From assembly GCA_026120185.1 (NCBI GenBank), contig JANUWF010000008.1, positions 310,001 through 374,000 of the forward strand: a stretch of DNA of 64,000 nt, read 5' to 3'. The stretch's first letter is position 1. The number at the start of each line of letters is the position of its first letter. Of this stretch, positions 1 to 10,739 are shown piece after piece. Origin of the DNA: Voacanga thouarsii. Lineage: Eukaryota > Streptophyta > Magnoliopsida > Gentianales > Apocynaceae. The notes below the pieces were generated by a model. It worked only from the letters and a program-made list of their open reading frames with translations, was not told where the DNA came from and did no database searches. Made by a program: the position numbers and the translations under genes.

Positions 1-503
1 TTTTTTTGAATGGTTGTTTTGGGAAGTTATTATAATTTACTAATTGTAAATAGTAGATTTGTTGAAATTGGAAACTTTAATTTTCTTTAATTATTTTATT
101 TCATTATGCATATTATTTATCCATTGCAATTTTTGCCACGCGTCGTTTGTTGCAATAATTTTTTAGCTTTATGTCAGGTATTTAATTAATTAGTTTTGAT
201 CTATTTTAACATCCGCACTTATGAAATGCGTAGTGTCTGAAATTTGCTAAGTGTCATAAGTGTTTGTGTAGAAGCTTTAGTTGCCTTCCATAGCGAATTC
301 AATTCCATCCAATTTTTTTCTTTTAAAGCACCTTCTACTGTGTTTGTTTACGCTATTTACCACCGGATCTTCGGCTTTGTTGTGAGTTAGTGGGGAGATT
401 TGTGTAAGTAATATAATGGTTTTCTATTATATCGGTGTAGTAGGAGTTTTTTTTAAAATTTTTTTTCAAACAATATGGTGTTGGTATTGTTTTCTGTGCT
501 TTA

Positions 504-720
504 CAGTGGCTGTGTTCATAACAAAGTCCAAAAGGTAAGAACTTTTGTCATTCCGCTTTTTTTTTTCTCTCTTTTGAATTATTTCTTCGATTTTCCAGTG
601 GCTGTGTTCATACCAAAGTGCAAAAGGTAATAACTTTTGTCATTCCGTGTGTATGTGTGTGTGTGTGTGTGTGTGTTTTTTTTTTCTCTTTTGAATTGTT
701 TCTTTGATTTTCTAGAGATC
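504..720 (+). repeat. 92-bp tandem duplication with a mini-exon-like core
   Basis: Two similar copies begin with CAGTGGCTGTGTTCATA at 504 and 596, a period of 92 bp. Each has a 28-nt core bounded by AG on the left and GTAAG or GTAAT on the right, followed by a T-rich tract. The cores resemble duplicated small exons, but no reading frame supports that. The second copy also contains a TG microsatellite at about 647-676. Confidence 0.7.
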
Positions 721-1084
721 TGTTAAGGAAAATGTTTTGTTTTCATAAAATTAGATTTTTTTAAATTTTTTTAGGTATGTTTTTTAATTAATTAATTAAT
801 TGTTTTCCTTTTTCGTTATTTGTCTACATTTCAATAATGACATTCTGATCGGTAGTTTCAGTCTCTTGGCTTTTGGGCTTGTCCCAATCTCTTGGTTTTG
901 ACTCGTTTTGATTGGCATTTTTCCTATTGTCTAAGTGTTTTTAGTGTTATATTTATCATTCAGTCAATTTCAGTATTGTTGTTATAGAAAAATGCATTTT
1001 TCATTGATTCAAAATTTTGTGAATAATGAACATTGGTTGTTATCTATTAAGGTAGATATTCTATAATCTTAGTGGATGTGATTG

Positions 1085-3470
1085 TATGCTAAGTATATTG
1101 GGCGTCAATATAAGCATGATTGGGCAACCATTGTTTTGTGATAGAATTGAAAATGTAATTTTTTTTTTTAATTGTAGTCTACAAAATCATAAAGGTATTT
1201 TGCTAAGTTAGATGTGCTATTAGCTTTGTGAATTTCATTATGTGCTAAGCATATTGGGTGTTAATATAAACATGTTTGGGGAACTATTCGGTGTTTTGTG
1301 ATAATGGTTTACCATTAGAAACCCACGTATGATACATAATTTTATGAAAATATTAACAAAAATATGTATTTTTGCTTGAATGATGAAAGCTGTTCTAGCA
1401 TGGTTCTATTTTTCATTTTGCTGAGAAATAATACATTTGCTGTTTAATTCTTGTTCTTGATAGTGTGCAAGTAAAAAAGTTATCTGAGATATGATACATT
1501 TTATCTTGTTCTTTTATTCTTTTTTTTTTTTTTTGCTGATTCATATATTTTTTTTAATGTAGGTTTTATTGCAGCAAGTTGTTCTTTCATTGTTCCATAT
1601 TCAATGATATTTGTTTTTCCATTTTTCATTTCAGTTCTGGGATTTGTTATTCCATTTACTATTCTACAGATGAAGGTGTATTTATTTATTTGTTTTGTTG
1701 GATGAAATTTCAGATTTTGTTTGATGGAAGCTTGTTAGATAAGTTAAATAATGAACATTGGTTGTTATATGTTAAGGTAGATATGCTGTAATCTTAGTTT
1801 ATGTGATTGTGTGCTAAGTATATTGGGCATCAATATAAGCATGATTGGGAATCATTCAGTGTTTTGCTACGATAAGTTTACCATCAGAAGCCCACGTAGG
1901 ATGAACAATTTCATGAAAATATTAACAGATTTGAGTATGTAAATGATTTTTTTTTCTTGTAGTCTACAAAATCATAAAGGAATTTTGCTAAGTTAGATGT
2001 GCTATAAGCTCTGTGAATTTCATTACGTGCTAAGTATATTGGGTGTCAATATAAACATGTTTGGGTAACCAATCGGTGTTTTGCGACAATGATATACCAT
2101 CAGAAGCCCACGTATGATGCACAATTTTATGAAAATATTAACATAAATATGTAGTTTTGCTTGAATGATGAAAATTGTTACTACATTGTTCTATTTTTCA
2201 TTTTGCTGATAAATAATACATTTGCTGTTCAATTCTTATCCTTGATAGTGTGCAAGAAGAAATGTTATCTGAGATATAATACATTTTATTTTATTTTTTA
2301 TTATATTTTTTTTGCCGTTTCATGATTTTTTTTTTTAAATGTAAGTGCTATTGCAGCAAGTTGTTCTTTCATTGTTCCATATTAAATGGTACTTATTTTT
2401 CCATTTTTTTTTCATTTTAGTTCTGGAAATTGTTATTCCATTTATTGTTCTGTAGATAAATATGTATTTATTTTTTTGTTTTATTTGATGTAATTTCAGG
2501 TTTTGTTTGTTGGAAGTTTATTAGAGAAGTTAAATAATGAATAGTGGTTGTTATTTGTTAAGGTAGATATGCTATAAGCTTAGTTTATGTGATTGTGTGC
2601 TAAGTATATTGGGAGTCAATATAAGAATGATTGGGCAACCATTCGGTGTTTTGCGACAATGGTTTACCATCAAAAGCCCACGTATGATGCACAAATTCAT
2701 AAAAACATTAGCAGAATTCATTATGTAAATGTTTTTTTTTTGTAGTCTACAAAATCATAAAGGAATTTTGCTAAGTTAGATGTGCTATAAGCTTTGTGAA
2801 TTTCGTTATGTGCTAAGTATATTGGGTGTGAATATGAATATGTTTGGGGAACCATTCGGTGTTTTGCGACGATGGATTACCATCAGAAGCCCATGTATGA
2901 TGCATAATTTTATGAAAACATTTACAAAAACATGGTTTTTTTTTCTTGAATGATGAAAATTGTTCCTACATTGTTCTATTTTACATTTTGCTGAGAAATA
3001 AGACATTTGTTGTTTCATGAGTTTTTTTAATGTAGGTGTTGTTGCAGCAAGTTGTTCTTTCATTGTTCCATATTCAATGGTACTTATTTTTCCATTTTTC
3101 ATTTCAGTTTTGGAAATTGTTATTCCTTTCACTGTTCTGTAGATGAAGGTGTATTTTTTTATTTGTTTTGTTTGATGAAATTTCAGGTTTTGTTTGTTGG
3201 AAGCATGTTAGAGAAGTTAAATAATGGACATTGGTTATTATTTGTTAAGGTAGATATGCTATAAGCTTAGTTTTTGTGATTGTGTGCTAAGTATATTGGG
3301 CGTTAATATAAGCATGTTTGGGCAACCATTCGGTGTTTTGCAACGATGGTTTACCATCAGAAGCCCATGTATGATGCACAATTTCATAAAATCATTAATA
3401 GGATAGAATATGTAAATGTTTATTTATTTATTTTTTTATTGTAGTCTACAAAACCATAAAAGGATTTTAC
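1085..3470 (+). repeat. Higher-order tandem repeat, unit about 785 bp
   Basis: A motif starting GTGCTAAGTATATTGGG recurs near 1087, 1240, 1811, 2027, 2597, 2810 and 3285. The copies alternate between two types: one continues ATAAGCATGATTGGGC, the other ATAAACATGTTTGGG. Same-type copies are about 690-790 bp apart (type A near 1087, 1811, 2597, 3285; type B near 1240, 2027, 2810). A second landmark, GCAGCAAGTTGTTCTTTC, occurs at 1571, 2353 and 3043. The short open frames at 1579-1791 and 3052-3264 are translations of the same unit in two copies and are not convincing genes. The repeat may be satellite-like or part of a larger element. Confidence 0.85.
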
Positions 3471-4099
3471 TAAGTAATGTCACATGACGTTTTGTTGACT
3501 TAAAGGAAAAAAATGGTTACTGTCAAACTCTAATTAAGTCAGGTGGTTTTTCATTTCTTTAAATCTTTTAAACAAAGGAATTAAAATTGATTTAGGGGGC
3601 GATTAATTTGTAGATAAAGGCTATCAGAAATTTTGTATGTTATTTTTAAGTATTAATTTGTGGATAATTGAAGTGAAGAATAACTTCAGTTATTTGTCGT
3701 TTCATTTTCATTGTAAAGGATATTTATAGTGCATTTAAAAATTTAAGAAATAACTAAGTGCAAGAAGTTAATGAAATTGTATTATATGGTACACATATTT
3801 TCCAGTTACATGAATCTGTTGAATTGATTGTTGTCTTTTGGAAGTTAATTATGTAACTTATGATATTCATTCATTTAATTTAAAAGGCTTTTGAGATCTC
3901 ACGGTAATTGAATGTGGTGGTAATTAATTTGACTTTTTTTTAAAGCTATTGTTAATTTAGTACTAAATCAACTTAGAATTGAAAAGACTAAGGTTGCGTC
4001 CTTTTGATTTTTTTTCCAATATCACACCTATAAATATTTGTTTATTGGGACGTGTGGATTGTATTGTTTATTCCGTAGTTTGCTTTCTCTTGCTGTACC
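3471..4099. other. AT-rich stretch with no recognised feature
   Basis: This lies between the tandem repeat and the degenerate reading frame that starts at 4100. It is AT-rich with no long open frame and no terminal repeats that I can see. A short open frame at 3979-4173 overlaps the next feature in another frame and has no recognisable motif. Confidence 0.5.
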
Positions 4100-4714
4100 A
4101 TGGAATCTTATTATTCTCCAACATTGAGATATGTGTTGTTTGGAAAGCCAGATATTCATCATTTGATTTCTGAGAGTAAAAATTTTTAATATCCTGATCT
4201 TTGAGGTGATAATGTCAATCTTGCAATACCGGATAGACGATCTGATAGGATTCGGCTAATATTGCAGACATCTGATGTGTATAATGGAGAATACCTTGAA
4301 TTTGTGATACCAGGATGTATTGGTATTAAAGCAGATGTTAATTTATGTGCTAATTCTTGGATTGAGTCTCATCATTTTGTCTATGAGAATTGAGAAAATG
4401 ACTTGCCTCTGACCATTCTTGTCATGGATGAGTGCTTTTTTGTTGTTGGTGATGTTGAAAGGAAATTGGAGTCATTTGTGAATTTTTGTATGCCAGGTTT
4501 TGTTATGATTTTAGAGTCAAAAGGACAAATAGGTCTTCATCAACAATTATTTGGAGGATACAATGGGAAATTTAGATTTAAAATGGCAGAACGAGGTGGG
4601 AGAATCTTTTGGCTCTATTATGATGAGGCAAAGATTTTTATTAATTCAATTTCTGGTGTATCAGCAGAAATGATTGATGTGATGCGTAGGAGTTATGGTA
4701 GCCGTAGGAGTTGA
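4100..4714 (+). pseudogene. Unrecognised degenerate coding region, about 204 codons
   Basis: One frame can be followed from an ATG at 4100 to a TGA at 4714, with in-frame stops at about 4187, 4202 and 4391. The last uninterrupted piece (4394-4714) is about 106 codons. Translated segments such as VLFGKPDIHHLIS, RRSDRIRLILQTSDVYNGEY and FRFKMAERGGRIFWLYYDEA look protein-like in composition, and the frame is held across the stops, so this is probably a decayed gene rather than chance. I do not recognise the family. It sits between the tandem repeat and the Helitron helicase relic on the opposite strand, so it could be a fragment captured by a mobile element. No function is claimed. Confidence 0.45.
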
Positions 4715-5569
4715 GTGGCTTTGCAGAAAGTTTAAGATTCATAAGAAATAGGTTTGATTGTAATGGTATGAATATGGAAGTCATTGCCAATGATGATTAA
4801 TAAGAAATAGTTTTTTTAAAAAAATTTTATTTGGGCACTCTGGTTTTGTCATTTTATATGCCAGTATAACATTCTTCGTGTACCATGTGTTTCTATAGTT
4901 ATGATGTTAAGTGTGTTGAACGTCAGAATATCATTTGAAATAAAACTATTTGAAATGTTTAATATCTTGTGTAAATGTAAAATGCATTTGAGATGTGATA
5001 TTTTTTTAGAAATTAACAAAGTGTCAGATCTTAAATTCTGAAAGACTTTAGTTTGTTATTCTATAGATAAGAATTCCAAAAATGAATGGCAATGCAGAAT
5101 TCCATTAATATTGTGCAAGAGACCAATTGGAAACTTGATTCCTTTGATAATACAGAATTGGTAACACGAAGTATGCTATAATAATACATTTAATTCAGTA
5201 AACCTTCAATTTTATTAAAGGAATTTCATGAAGAAAATTATTCATTTTATAATGAATGCAAGATGTTGTTTATTCTGTACAAAGAGGAAATATTGTGCAA
5301 TAAATTGTAATGTTGGTAGTCTAATGCAGAAGATTGGTGAATTATAGTTATTACATTCCTCATAGCAGTAGTATTTGGCTTTTTTTTTTTTTTTGTTCCC
5401 ACTTCTTGTGCAGTGGTTAAACTTGTCTTTCCAGAAGCTGTTGCCTTTGTTATTCTATCACTGTAAAATCACTATGAAGAGAACATTATTTAAGTATTTC
5501 TAATAAATGAAAATTAATCTTTTGAAATAGAAATGATTGAATAGAAGATGTATTGGTTTGTGAAGTATT
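4715..5569. other. AT-rich spacer
   Basis: Nothing recognisable apart from homopolymer T and A runs. If the helicase relic belongs to a Helitron on the minus strand, the element's 3' end (a small hairpin followed by CTRR) would lie in or beyond this stretch; I did not find a convincing one by eye. Confidence 0.4.
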
Positions 5570-6404
5570 CTATACCTTTGGCATGGCTGAGAATATTGTA
5601 TTGTACACAATGTTCTTTTTATAGCCTGTGTACTCTGGATCTTCCTCGAGCATTAACATTTTGAGACCTTTTGGTTAGTTCACTCTTGACAGTGAAACGT
5701 ACAGTTGCCCATGACTAAATACTGGCTGCAGTAGGTATATGCCAACATTAGACAATCTTTGACCTTGGCTTTTGTTGATGGTCATTGCATAGCAAATACT
5801 AACTGGGAATTGTCTTCTTATCAAATGTAAATGGGAGTCTTGTATCTACTATTGACAGATCTATTCTAGGAATTTGGACCTTAGATCTTATGTTTGATCT
5901 TGAAATAATCTGCGCTTCTATGACTCTTTTGCCTATTTGAGTAACAATCATTCTGGTTCTATTGCACATTCCTTTGGTAGGATTAATGTTTCTTAGCAGC
6001 ATTATTGGAACCCTTTTCTTGAGCTTCAGTTTATGATTTGGTATACTTGGAAAACTTAAGGTATTTAAGAATTCCATTGGATACAACATTTCTTCATCTG
6101 CCAAATCTCCTGTTACCTTGTCTATTTTATCTGCACTAATGTATTCATGCTCTTCTCCAAGGACTTTGTTTAGTACATAGTCATTGATTTCATGCACTGT
6201 CTCATTTCTTGGTGTAAGCACAGCTCTTTCAGCCAAATATATGATATCAATCATTTTCTGCTCAAAGGATGGATATGTAGACTGAAAAATAGTTGCCACA
6301 GGATTTTCCCCTGTTGGAAGAATGAAGTCTGTTGGGATTTTGATCTAAGTTGCCTCTGTATCATCTTCACGGGCTCTAGCCTTTTCTTTCCCATCACCTA
6401 TTCG
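5570..6404 (-). pseudogene. Helitron PIF1-like helicase, C-terminal fragment
   Basis: This is the C-terminal part of the RepHel protein of plant Helitrons, a rolling-circle transposase with a PIF1-type SF1 helicase domain that unwinds DNA during transposition. The longest open piece (5799-6299) reads LAERAVLTPRNETVHEIND, then LPNHKLKLKKRVPIMLLRN-like and CNRTRMIVTQIGKRVIEAQI motifs typical of this family. Shifting frame near 5800 restores [10 protein letters not shown] and [10 protein letters not shown], the conserved end motifs of these helicases, and reading continues to a stop at 5570. It has in-frame stops near 6350 and 5660 and one frameshift, so it is dead. The RepHel N-terminal Rep domain and upstream helicase motifs are absent. 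Family assignment is firm; element boundaries are unknown. Confidence 0.9.
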
Positions 6405-6511
6405 TAATAGCTAATTAGCAAATTAACAAACAATGAGAGAGACAAAGAAGACGTTGGGCAAAGCAATTGTAAAACAAAGGCTTATATGTAGTCATATTGA
6501 TGTTTCTAAAA

Positions 6512-6512
<1 letters not shown>

Positions 6513-6552
<40 letters not shown>
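6513..6552. repeat. (TA)n microsatellite
   Basis: About 19 uninterrupted TA dinucleotides sit just upstream (on the minus strand) of the helicase relic. Confidence 0.95.
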
Positions 6553-6554
<2 letters not shown>

Positions 6555-6567
6555 AAAGTCCTTGTAG

Positions 6568-6985
6568 TTTCGGTGGATTTTAAATTTCATGAAGTACTAC
6601 TACTGCTATTGCTTACACTATCACTGCAACTATGCATACTACTGGCAATACTCTTGTTCCTGCTTCTTTCGTTAAATTGCTCTCTTTTTTATTGATCGTG
6701 ATGATGCCATCCTCTTTGATACCTCAATATCTTCACCATTATTTCAATTTCTGCCATTTTTTTTAACACTGTCTGTCGTTGCACTTTCGGCCGATTTTTA
6801 CATTACATGAAGTACTTCTACTACTATTGCTTTCACTATCGCTACTACTATGCATATTGCGGGCAATACTTTTATTGCTACTTCATTCGTTATATTGCTC
6901 TCCTCTTCCTTGAACTCGGTGATGCCATCTTCTTCAATACCTCAATATCTTCACCATTATTTCAATTCCTGCCATTTTTTTTAAA
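6568..6985 (+). repeat. 218-bp tandem duplication
   Basis: Two copies can be aligned throughout: ATGAAGTAC at 6589 and 6807, and CTGCCATT at 6751 and 6969, both 218 bp apart. Shared blocks include CCTCAATATCTTCACCATTA. The open frame at 6807-7007 lies in the second copy but is disrupted in the first and is not convincing. Confidence 0.85.
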
Positions 6986-7236
6986 TAGTATCTTAATATG
7001 TATTTGATTCATCTATGCTCTGTACAAATCAAGTCACAATCTTACCTTGTTGCTGTCCCTCTTTTTTCTCCCATCTGCTTGGTGTAAGAACACTTGTTTC
7101 ATAATCTCTGCAACTTTCAGATGGATGATTTTGCGTTTTACGCTATTTAATTAAAACAATTAGTGATTGGATGTAGAAATCAGTACTATTACTTGTATTC
7201 CTTAAAAGAAACTGACATCTCACAATCTTCTTTAGG

Positions 7237-8691
7237 ATGGATCGAGTACATGGCGATACTGTCCCTGGACCTATTTACGAGGGTTTGATATTTAGGCAAG
7301 ATAGGCATCGATCTTCATTGATTTGGTCACGATATTCTGAGAGCTGTGAGATACTATTAGCCTTTAGACATTGCGATTCTCATTTTTGGGAGCTATTTCC
7401 ATTCCCTCCTTGGGTAATGGATTATATTGATCTAGCTAGTTTCGGGAGAGTCTGTAGAGTTGGGCATCTTTATGTAGATCATGCCCTTGTGATTGCATTA
7501 GTTGAGAGGTGGCGTCTCGAGACACATACATTCCATCTACAGGTAAGAGAGGCCACCATCACTCTAGGGGATGTTGCGATTTTGTGGGGACTTAGAGTTG
7601 ACGATGACCCGATCATTGGAGAGTTTTACGGACGCCCTTAGACAGCATGATGGATTTAATATGTACACTTCTTGGCTTTTGACCTCTGACTACCCAGTTC
7701 AGGGGTAACCGGCTGGAGAAGTTGGCCCTTGAGGCGCACCTATCACTCCCTCTTCCGGATGATACTTCCAATGTACAAGTGCAGCAAAAGGCACGAGGAT
7801 TCATTTTTCTTTTTATCAGTAGTATGATTCTATTAGACAAATCTGGTCATCTACTGCCCCTTTATTTTCTACCCTTCCTTGCGGACTTATATTATTGTGG
7901 TTAGCTTAGCTGGGGCAGTGCGGCTCTAGCGTGGATGTACAGATGCCTCTGTGAGGCAACTGACCCTGCCGTGAAGGAGATTTGTGGCCCTATGGTTCTG
8001 CTTCAGGTTAAATTTTTCTTTTTATTTTTTTTGTTCCAACTACTTTAGATGCTTTAGATCTAGCAAAATAGTACTTAAATTTGATGAACTTATGTTATTT
8101 TATTGTGTAGTTATGGGCTTGGGAGCACATCCTTGTCCTATGCCTTGATAAGGTTGAGCCAGGACATAGACCTCCACTTGCACTGTATGGTGCGAGGTGG
8201 AGCGTGCGGCTACGGCTACATTGAATGCCGACGCATGTTCTAGTTACGTATAGAGATCAGTTAGACTCCATGCAAGATCATCATAGAAGTATTTGAACTT
8301 TTCTGACAGAAATTTTTTATTTCTTTATTGTCATTTTAGTGTTTCAATTAAACATTTTCAAATTGTGTTAATTTATTTCGTGCCCGTATGATGTCATAGA
8401 CCTAGAGTTCATGCTAGCTAGATACATGGAGGGTTCAGACATCTAGCGGTCACGGACTCCAATCATTTGTTGGGACGTCGTAAAGTTCCACTACCTTGAT
8501 CATGTGCTTCGACAGTTGGTAGTACCAGAGCAGGGAGATTCCATTGTACCCTGCCGAGGAGGCACATGCTGCAGTAGACATACATACAAGGCCCAGATGC
8601 GTTATCCGACCCCGACCCTGTGGCACATAGACTCAGTCCTTGAACATTCTTATTACTCTGTATATCAGTTATTCTATGTACAGTAACTATC
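7237..8691 (+). pseudogene. Plant mobile domain (MAIN-like / PMD) pseudogene
   Basis: The first open segment (7237-7641) carries the hallmarks of the aminotransferase-like plant mobile domain: ALVERWRLETHTFHL followed by EATITLGDVAILWGL. PMD proteins are nuclear factors in plants (MAIN, MAIL1) and are also carried by transposons. A frameshift near 7622 continues as FTDALRQHDG and another near 7710 as LALEAHLSLPLPDD. A GT at about 8008 and an AG near 8110 bracket an apparent intron; the next exon begins LWAWEHILVLCLD and includes VTYRDQLDSMQDH. A further segment near 8390-8570 reads IICWDVVKFHYLDHVLRQL. Stops occur near 7902, 8220 and 8444. Intron positions look preserved, which suggests decay in place. 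It lies immediately upstream of the MuDR-type transposase relic. Confidence 0.85.
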
Positions 8692-8808
8692 ACTTTGCTA
8701 TGCTTATGTATTTTGATTTAAAATACTTGCATAGTTTTATTATTTTTAACATAATATCCTTATTTTTCTTTTTTCAAACTGTCGTTATGGGCACAATTGG
8801 AGTAGTAT

Positions 8809-8833
8809 AGGACGCTATCGATAATAGCGCCCT
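8809..8833. repeat. 25-bp palindrome P1
   Basis: The left arm is AGGACGCTA and the right arm TAGCGCCCT, with a 7-bp loop. Eight of nine arm positions pair. It is the first member of a family of nine with nearly constant geometry around the MULE. Confidence 0.85.
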
Positions 8834-8840
8834 TCTATGT

Positions 8841-8865
8841 AGGACGCTAATGTCAGTAGCGTCCT
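8841..8865. repeat. 25-bp palindrome P2 (perfect arms)
   Basis: The arms AGGACGCTA and TAGCGTCCT are perfect reverse complements around the 7-bp loop ATGTCAG. It begins 32 bp after P1. Confidence 0.9.
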
Positions 8866-8869
8866 ATCT

Positions 8870-9488
8870 TGAAAGCTATAATTGTAAACCGCGATCGAAT
8901 CTATGGAAGTAGTGGTTTATACATTCCTCTTAGTCTCGACTGTAGGAATAATATTTTTTGTTGTCTTTTTTCGAGAACCGTCTAAAGTTCTAATTGAAAA
9001 GGTGAAATGAAGGGACATAACCTCAGTCCAGTTATATTTGAAGTTGGTACCTAAACGTTTGTTATTCCAAGCTTCCATCTTATACTATGATTTATGTCCA
9101 TGGTGAACGTTTATTGAAGTTATGTACACTTGGAGATTCAAACTGCCTGACAAAATAAGCGTAGGATTTGAGATTCCAAATCAAGTGGTTGATGCATATA
9201 ATAGGTGACGAACAATTTTTAGTGTTTGATGATTAGTGTAGATTTGAAACATTAAATCGATACAGTAACAATCGTATTGGGATATTTTCCTTTCTGTAGT
9301 TTTAGTGAAGAAGTTTTCAAATGGTTGTGAAAACTTCAAAATAAGCTTCAAAAAAAGGGAGAAGCAAGGAAAAGATGAAAAGAAAAGAGCAGAGATGTTG
9401 GAAGTAGATGGAGATAATTATAATTACCATTTTTTAGCACCATGGACGGGAGACAATCATCAGCGGAATTATATTATAAGCATGTCCT
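8870..9488. other. Spacer between PMD relic and hairpin region
   Basis: No recognisable coding region. A 61-codon open frame at 9305-9490 is lysine-rich with no family motif and I do not regard it as a gene. Confidence 0.5.
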
Positions 9489-9583
9489 GATAATTTGCCT
9501 TTGACGCAAGCGTTCGTGCCTCTCTTGTGGTTTGAAGAAAACAAAAGAGAGATGTCGAACGCTTGCGTCAAAGTGAAATTGTC
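9489..9583. repeat. Long hairpin with a perfect 17-bp stem
   Basis: TTTGACGCAAGCGTTCG at 9500-9516 is the exact reverse complement of 9556-9572. Inside, TCTCTT (9521-9526) can pair with AAGAGA (9544-9549). Outside, GATAATTT and AAATTGTC extend the stem imperfectly. The fold resembles a small MITE or a small-RNA precursor; nothing else supports either reading. Confidence 0.85.
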
Positions 9584-9652
9584 AAGAGTTCAAATGTTGG
9601 AACATTCATAATTTCAGAGATTCGTAAAAGTATGGGATTTTATAGGCACAAT

Positions 9653-9677
9653 AGGACGCTGTTCAAGACAGCGTCCT
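9653..9677. repeat. 25-bp palindrome P3 (perfect arms, compensated base pair)
   Basis: The arms are AGGACGCTG and CAGCGTCCT with loop TTCAAGA. Relative to P2, the ninth arm position has changed from A:T to G:C on both sides, so pairing is kept. Confidence 0.9.
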
Positions 9678-9746
9678 AAACATTTTTTCAAATAACCACA
9701 TAAAAAACTATCACTTCTCCTATGTTGCAGAGATTCATGAAATCAT

Positions 9747-9782
9747 AGGACACTACTATGACACTATTAGTAGTAGCGTCCT
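9747..9782. repeat. 36-bp palindrome P4 (enlarged loop)
   Basis: The arms are AGGACACTA and TAGCGTCCT, with one mismatch. The loop is 18 bp instead of 7 and contains CTACTA and TAGTAG, which can extend the stem. Confidence 0.75.
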
Positions 9783-9968
9783 AGATGTTACATGGTCAGC
9801 CATTTTTTGGATGTATCTGCAATTAGATCCCGGATGTATTTGGAGTGGGATTCCATATAACATTGAACTCTATCTTCAGCTGTGTCGTATTATAGCCTTT
9901 TTGAAAGTTTTTCCGAACACATTTGCTTTTTTAGAGATTCTCTTAGTTTCTTTGGAATTACCAACAGT

Positions 9969-9993
9969 AGGACGCTACTGTTAGCTGCGTCCT
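9969..9993. repeat. 25-bp palindrome P5
   Basis: AGGACGC at the left end pairs with GCGTCCT at the right end. Total length is 25 bp as in P1-P3, but the two inner arm positions no longer pair. Confidence 0.8.
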
Positions 9994-10072
9994 AGTCACC
10001 TCCGACAAAAGATTCTCGCTTTGGAACAAGATACTCGGGATTTGAGAGTACTTCAGAGTTGACATGGATCAG

Positions 10073-10097
10073 AGGACGCTATTAGCAATAGCGTCTA
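10073..10097. repeat. 25-bp palindrome P6
   Basis: The left arm AGGACGCTA and right arm TAGCGTC flank the 7-bp loop TTAGCAA. The right end has lost one C. Confidence 0.8.
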
Positions 10098-10739
10098 ATG
10101 TGCCTATATAGCTCCATGCAATCTCGTAACCACTTCATTCACTATATGCAAAAAAACCATCGGACTCGGTGCCAAACCACTTCATTCTCGCAACCACTTT
10201 ATTTTTTTTTCCAAGTACCACCATTATGTCACTTAAAACACCACTAGCTCTTGGCTTCTTCTGGGATTGCACACTCTCATACGAAGCAGGAGGTTCAGTT
10301 AACTTTGCAAGACCGTGTAGAAAGAGGCTAATATTACAGCGTAAAATATCATTCCGCATGCTTGTCTACAAAATCTATGCATACATGCGAATTGATAGCA
10401 CATCATTTACATTGGATATATCCATGAGATGTCCTTGAGTATATGAAGACCGTGTTCAATGGGGGTTGCTTACATTACAAAATGATAGCACTATGATAAT
10501 ATTTGGACTTTGTATTCTATTTTCAAGGAGGGTGGAGTACATATTTATGTAAAGACATAGCCCATTTTAGATGTACCACATAGTGTGCAAATAATTCCTA
10601 AAGCTGATACTGGCATTTCCATACCGTCAACATCATTTCCCGCCCAACAACTGCCTCATACCATTTCCTACACAGATTTGCTACTCCAACAAAAGGAATT
10701 AGAAATAACAACCGTTTAGAATCAGTTGCCACAATATAG
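10098..10739. other. Spacer upstream of the transposase relic
   Basis: No clear domain. Part of 10500-10739 may be decayed N-terminal transposase sequence, because several short segments can be read towards the 10740 frame, but I could not match them to a motif. Confidence 0.4.
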
